Assembly: GCF_000264375.1 (NCBI RefSeq)
Contig: NZ_AJXW01000043.1
Coordinates: 62,001 to 126,000, forward strand
Source of the DNA: Rhodanobacter thiooxydans LCS2
GTDB taxonomy: Bacteria > Pseudomonadota > Gammaproteobacteria > Xanthomonadales > Rhodanobacteraceae
DNA: 64,000 nt
Direction of reading: 5' to 3'
The position numbers and the translations under genes were made by a program. The notes under the pieces were generated by a model that saw nothing but the letters and a program-made list of their open reading frames with translations, did not search any database and was not told the DNA's origin. Position 1 is the stretch's first letter, and the number at the start of each line of letters is the position of its first letter. Positions 60,295 through 64,000 of this stretch are shown piece after piece.

Positions 60295-60849
60295 CGTGAT
60301 GACAATCGGGCCGACACCGGCAGCAAGTCCGGGCGCCCGCCCGGAGGAATGAGCGAACCGTTGCCGCGGCCGTCTACCGGCTTGCACCCGTGCTGGTGAA
60401 TAGTTGCCTGGCGCCGGACGGCGCCAGGCAACTCCGCTGCGGTCGTCGCGCCAATCAGGGTAGGGTTCGTGCCCCGCACCGATCGCCACTTTCCACGGCT
60501 GGCCTGCATGACTGCACAACCTAGCGGTTCCGGCACGCTGGCCCTTCTCCCTGACGACTGCGAACTGGCCGGGCTGATCCGCGTCTTCGACTGGCGCAGC
60601 CATGGCCGAGCGAGTTACGGCATCGGGACATCGAAAATCTCTTGCCGACGAGCGGCTACTGCCCTTCACATTGGGCCTTGACTGCCTGCAGCATGGGGCC
60701 AGGCGCGCTTTCGTGACCGAGACGGAAGCGCCGTTGGGGCCGCGAAACCGGGACCGAGAAAATTGAACTTGCGGCACGCTGTCGCAACCGCTTCCATGCT
60801 CCTGAATTGGGCCTAGATTGGACTCATCACCCTCACCCGGAGCGAACTC
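60295..60849. other. gene-poor region with one perfect hairpin
   Basis: 555 bases. A 13-bp perfect hairpin (GTTGCCTGGCGCC, loop GGAC, GGCGCCAGGCAAC) lies at 60403-60432 without a T-tract. A 70-codon open frame at 60469-60681 has no recognisable features and may be a gene fragment. Confidence 0.5.
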
Positions 60850-61200
60850 ATGTCCAGCAAGTCCTACAAGGAAATCACCCAGGATATAAGCAGGGCGATC
60901 GGTACCTTGCGCGCGGCGCAGCCAGGCACGATGAACGGGTTTTCGGCGATGTCGAAGGCGGCGCTGGAGCCGGGCGTGCTGTCGGCGATCGACAAGGAAC
61001 TGATGGCGTTGTCGATCGGTGTCGCGAGCCATTGCGATGGCTGCATCGGTTTTCACGTAAAGGCGCTGGTGCGCCTGGGCGCCAGCCATGAGCAGCTCAC
61101 CGAGACGCTGGCGGTGGCGGTGTACATGGGCGGCGGGCCGTCGCTGATGTATGCGGCTGATGCGTTGCGCGCATGGGAAGAGTTCGGCGGCAAGAGCTGA
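60850..61200 (+). CDS. AhpD-like carboxymuconolactone decarboxylase-family protein
   Basis: 116 residues. The motif SHCDGCIGFHVKALVRLGAS has the CxxC plus His arrangement of the AhpD core, preceded by helix IDKELMALSIGVA and followed by ETLAVAVYMGGGPSLMYA. Probably a peroxidase-type or disulfide reductase activity. The neighbour downstream is convergent fadA. Confidence 0.9.
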   Translation: MSSKSYKEITQDISRAIGTLRAAQPGTMNGFSAMSKAALEPGVLSAIDKELMALSIGVASHCDGCIGFHVKALVRLGASHEQLTETLAVAVYMGGGPSLMYAADALRAWEEFGGKS

Positions 61201-61249
61201 CCTGCACGGTGGACTGGACTACCGTTTTGGCGGAGTCCCCGAAAATAAA

Positions 61250-61286
61250 GAACGGCACCGCTTCTCAACGGCGCCGTTCCTGTTTT
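61250..61286 (+). terminator. terminator downstream of the AhpD-like gene
   Basis: GAACGGC...GCCGTTC hairpin followed by CTGTTTT. Confidence 0.65.
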
Positions 61287-61368
61287 GGATTCCGGCCTTC
61301 GCCCACTGTTGTCCGGGATAAATCCACGCCGTGCGTTTCACGGTGATCATTCCTGTAACCCTCCCGGC

Positions 61369-61455
61369 CGTCATCCCGGCGAAGGCCGGGATCGCACTTG
61401 ATCCGGTGGCCTGAAGGCGTAGGGCAGTGCGATTCCGGCCTTCGCCGGAATGACG
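61369..61455. repeat. REP-type paired hairpins downstream of fadA
   Basis: Two 30-base arms in inverted orientation: CGTCATCCCGGCGAAGGCCGG... and its inverse ending CCGGAATGACG. Each arm is itself a hairpin (ATCCCGGC/GCCGGGAT and ATTCCGGC/GCCGGAAT); the C/T and G/A differences keep pairing. A related copy lies at 62719-62800. Confidence 0.85.
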
Positions 61456-61459
61456 AACT

Positions 61460-62665
<1,206 letters not shown>

Positions 62666-62718
62666 GGGATTTGCTCCGTGGCGTCGCGCGAACCGCGGCG
62701 ACGCGCTTTTGTTTTGAT

Positions 62719-62800
62719 CGTCATTCCGGTGAAAGCCGGAATCCAGTGTCTTGGCTTGGTGCCTTGAAGTCGCTGGATCCCAGCTTGCGCTGGGATGACG
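62719..62800. repeat. REP-type paired hairpins upstream of fadA
   Basis: CGTC-ATTCCGGT-GAA-AGCCGGAAT and ATCCCAGC-TTGC-GCTGGGAT-GACG, with inner CCAG/CTGG. Same design as the element at 61369-61455 but with a more diverged arm pair. Confidence 0.75.
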
Positions 62801-62819
62801 GCATGGGTGTGGCGGTCGG

Positions 62820-64000
62820 TCAGTTCCTGAGTGGCTTGCCGGTGGTCATGGTGTGCGCGATACGTGCCTGGGTCTTTTCGGTTTTCGCCAGTTCCACGAA
62901 ATGCTTGCGCTCCAGTGCCAGCAGCCATTCCTCGTCTACCTGCGAGCCACGTTCGATCACGCCGCCGCACAGGGTGTCAGCGATGCGCCGGGCGATTTCC
63001 ACGTCGTGCTCGGAGGCGAAGTAACCGGCCTGCAGATTGGCCAGCGAGGCGCGGAAGGTGGCGGTGCCCACGTCGCCGGCGACCGGGATGGCGCGCTGGT
63101 ACAGCGGCGGGCGCCAGCCGGATTCAGCCAGCGAGTTCGCCACCTGCTTGGCCACGTAGAGCAGCTCGTAGGCGTTGAACACCACCACGTCGCTGTCACG
63201 CAGCAGGCCCATGGCCTTGGCCTCGATCGCGCTGGGCGAGACCTTGGCCATCGCCAGGGTCTCGAACACCTTCTTCAGTTCCTCGAATGGATCGGCCGGG
63301 TTGGCCTTGCCAGCGCGTACGGCCAGCTCGTGCAGGCCGCCGCCGGCCGGCAGCAGGCCCACGCCGGCCTCAACCAGGCCGATGTAGCTTTCGAGTGCCG
63401 CAACAGTCCGGGCGGAGTGCATCTGGAACTCGCAGCCGCCGCCGAGCGCCAGGCCGCGCACGGCGGAGACCACCGGCACCAGCGAGTGCTTGATGCGCAT
63501 GCTGGTGCGCTGGAAGTTGGCGACCATCTTCTCGAAGTCGTCGAACTTGCCGGCCTGCAGCAGGCCCAGCGCGCCCTTGAGGTCGGCGCCGGCGGAGAAC
63601 GGCTCGCCGGTCTGCCAGATCACCACCGCCTTGAGCTTCTCCTCGGCGATGCCGATGGCGTGCTGGATGCCGTCGAGCACGTGGTCGTTGACCGTGTGCA
63701 TCTTGGTCTTGAACGAGATGATGCCGATGCCATCGTCGCCCAGCGTCCACAGGCGGATGCCCTCGTTCTCCCACACGGTGCTGCCCTGGTCGAACTTCTC
63801 ACCCAGGATCGGATCGGGGAACAACTGGCGCTGGTAGACCGGTTGCTGCGAGCGCGGCTTGTCGGTCCTGGCGCTGGCCGAGTACGAACCGGCCTTGCCA
63901 TGCACGCCGCTGCGGCCGTCGGTGACCCACGCGGGCAGCGGCGCCTTGCTCATTGCCTTGCCGGCGGCGATGTCTTCGGCGATCCACTGCGCCACCTGCT
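62820..64000 (-). CDS. FadN-type 3-hydroxyacyl-CoA dehydrogenase/enoyl-CoA hydratase, C-terminal part, cut by window edge
   Basis: At least 393 residues, open to the window end. The visible part is a crotonase (enoyl-CoA hydratase) domain: WTLGDDGIGIISFKTKMHTVNDHVLDGI, then GEPFSAGADLKGAL (oxyanion loop) and LALGGGCEFQMHSART. In FadB/FadJ the hydratase is N-terminal; here it follows what must be the dehydrogenase part encoded beyond the edge, as in Bacillus FadN. Operon with fadA inferred from strand and spacing. Confidence 0.85.
   Translation of the reverse strand, partial: QVAQWIAEDIAAGKAMSKAPLPAWVTDGRSGVHGKAGSYSASARTDKPRSQQPVYQRQLFPDPILGEKFDQGSTVWENEGIRLWTLGDDGIGIISFKTKMHTVNDHVLDGIQHAIGIAEEKLKAVVIWQTGEPFSAGADLKGALGLLQAGKFDDFEKMVANFQRTSMRIKHSLVPVVSAVRGLALGGGCEFQMHSARTVAALESYIGLVEAGVGLLPAGGGLHELAVRAGKANPADPFEELKKVFETLAMAKVSPSAIEAKAMGLLRDSDVVVFNAYELLYVAKQVANSLAESGWRPPLYQRAIPVAGDVGTATFRASLANLQAGYFASEHDVEIARRIADTLCGGVIERGSQVDEEWLLALERKHFVELAKTEKTQARIAHTMTTGKPLRN

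Overview
The window is high-GC gammaproteobacterial chromosome. It most resembles the Xanthomonadales, probably the Rhodanobacteraceae (Rhodanobacter/Dyella type). The reasons are overall protein character, a Fur lacking the structural Cys pair, the rpsA-ihfB-lapA-lapB-wbpL-like-wbpM-like-galU order, REP-type hairpins, and a TonB-receptor-type regulatory domain. The genus is an inference from memory of protein families; no search was run.

Layout. 1-7442 is the end of a prophage or phage-tail-like element: three large tail/baseplate genes, one of them of noticeably lower GC, two small cargo genes closed by a terminator, then a compact lysis cassette. That cassette runs endolysin, three small membrane proteins, Rz and nested Rz1, joined by four 4-nt overlaps. 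7443-7864 is a junction with a bidirectional terminator but no recognisable att site. 7865-18348 is core genome: a DUF2188-like protein, uvrY, rne, rluC, a pterin dehydratase gene, nfuA, two cytochromes c, ssrA (tmRNA) facing smpB, ratA/ratB, bamE and fur. A four-unit, 31-bp-period palindrome array lies between smpB and ratA. 18349-20972 holds a probable GGA-rich structured small RNA and a divergent histidine kinase/response regulator pair. 20987-28631 holds recN, the hrcA-grpE-dnaK-dnaJ heat-shock cluster with a sigma32-like promoter, and dapB. 28673-34415 has a 2OG-Fe(II) oxygenase gene and carA-carB-greA. 34502-38227 has a zinc-free rpmJ paralogue (GTG start), a LysR regulator, fadH and an acyl-CoA-binding protein gene. 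38339-46630 runs cmk-rpsA-ihfB-lapA-lapB-wbpL-like-wbpM-like-galU, which couples translation, LPS control and surface-polysaccharide precursor synthesis.

46709-64000 is more accessory. It has a PuuB-like oxidoreductase joined to a CsaA-like protein, a subclass B3 metallo-beta-lactamase, another MBL-fold hydrolase, and a four-gene overlapping alkylation-repair operon (ada, 2OG oxygenase, alkB, alkA-like glycosylase). After these come a pirin, an unusual SDR lacking the YxxxK tyrosine, and several poorly characterised or decaying genes. The end of the window holds an AhpD-like protein gene and a thiolase gene flanked by REP-type hairpin pairs. The thiolase lies next to the C-terminal part of a FadN-type beta-oxidation protein cut by the window edge.

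No tRNA, rRNA, CRISPR array, transposase or integrase was seen. The most interesting unexplained signals are the 31-bp palindrome array (16531-16641), the GGA-motif RNA candidate (about 18404-18600), the extra dioxygenase inside the alkylation-repair operon, and the atypical proteins at 54528-59598.
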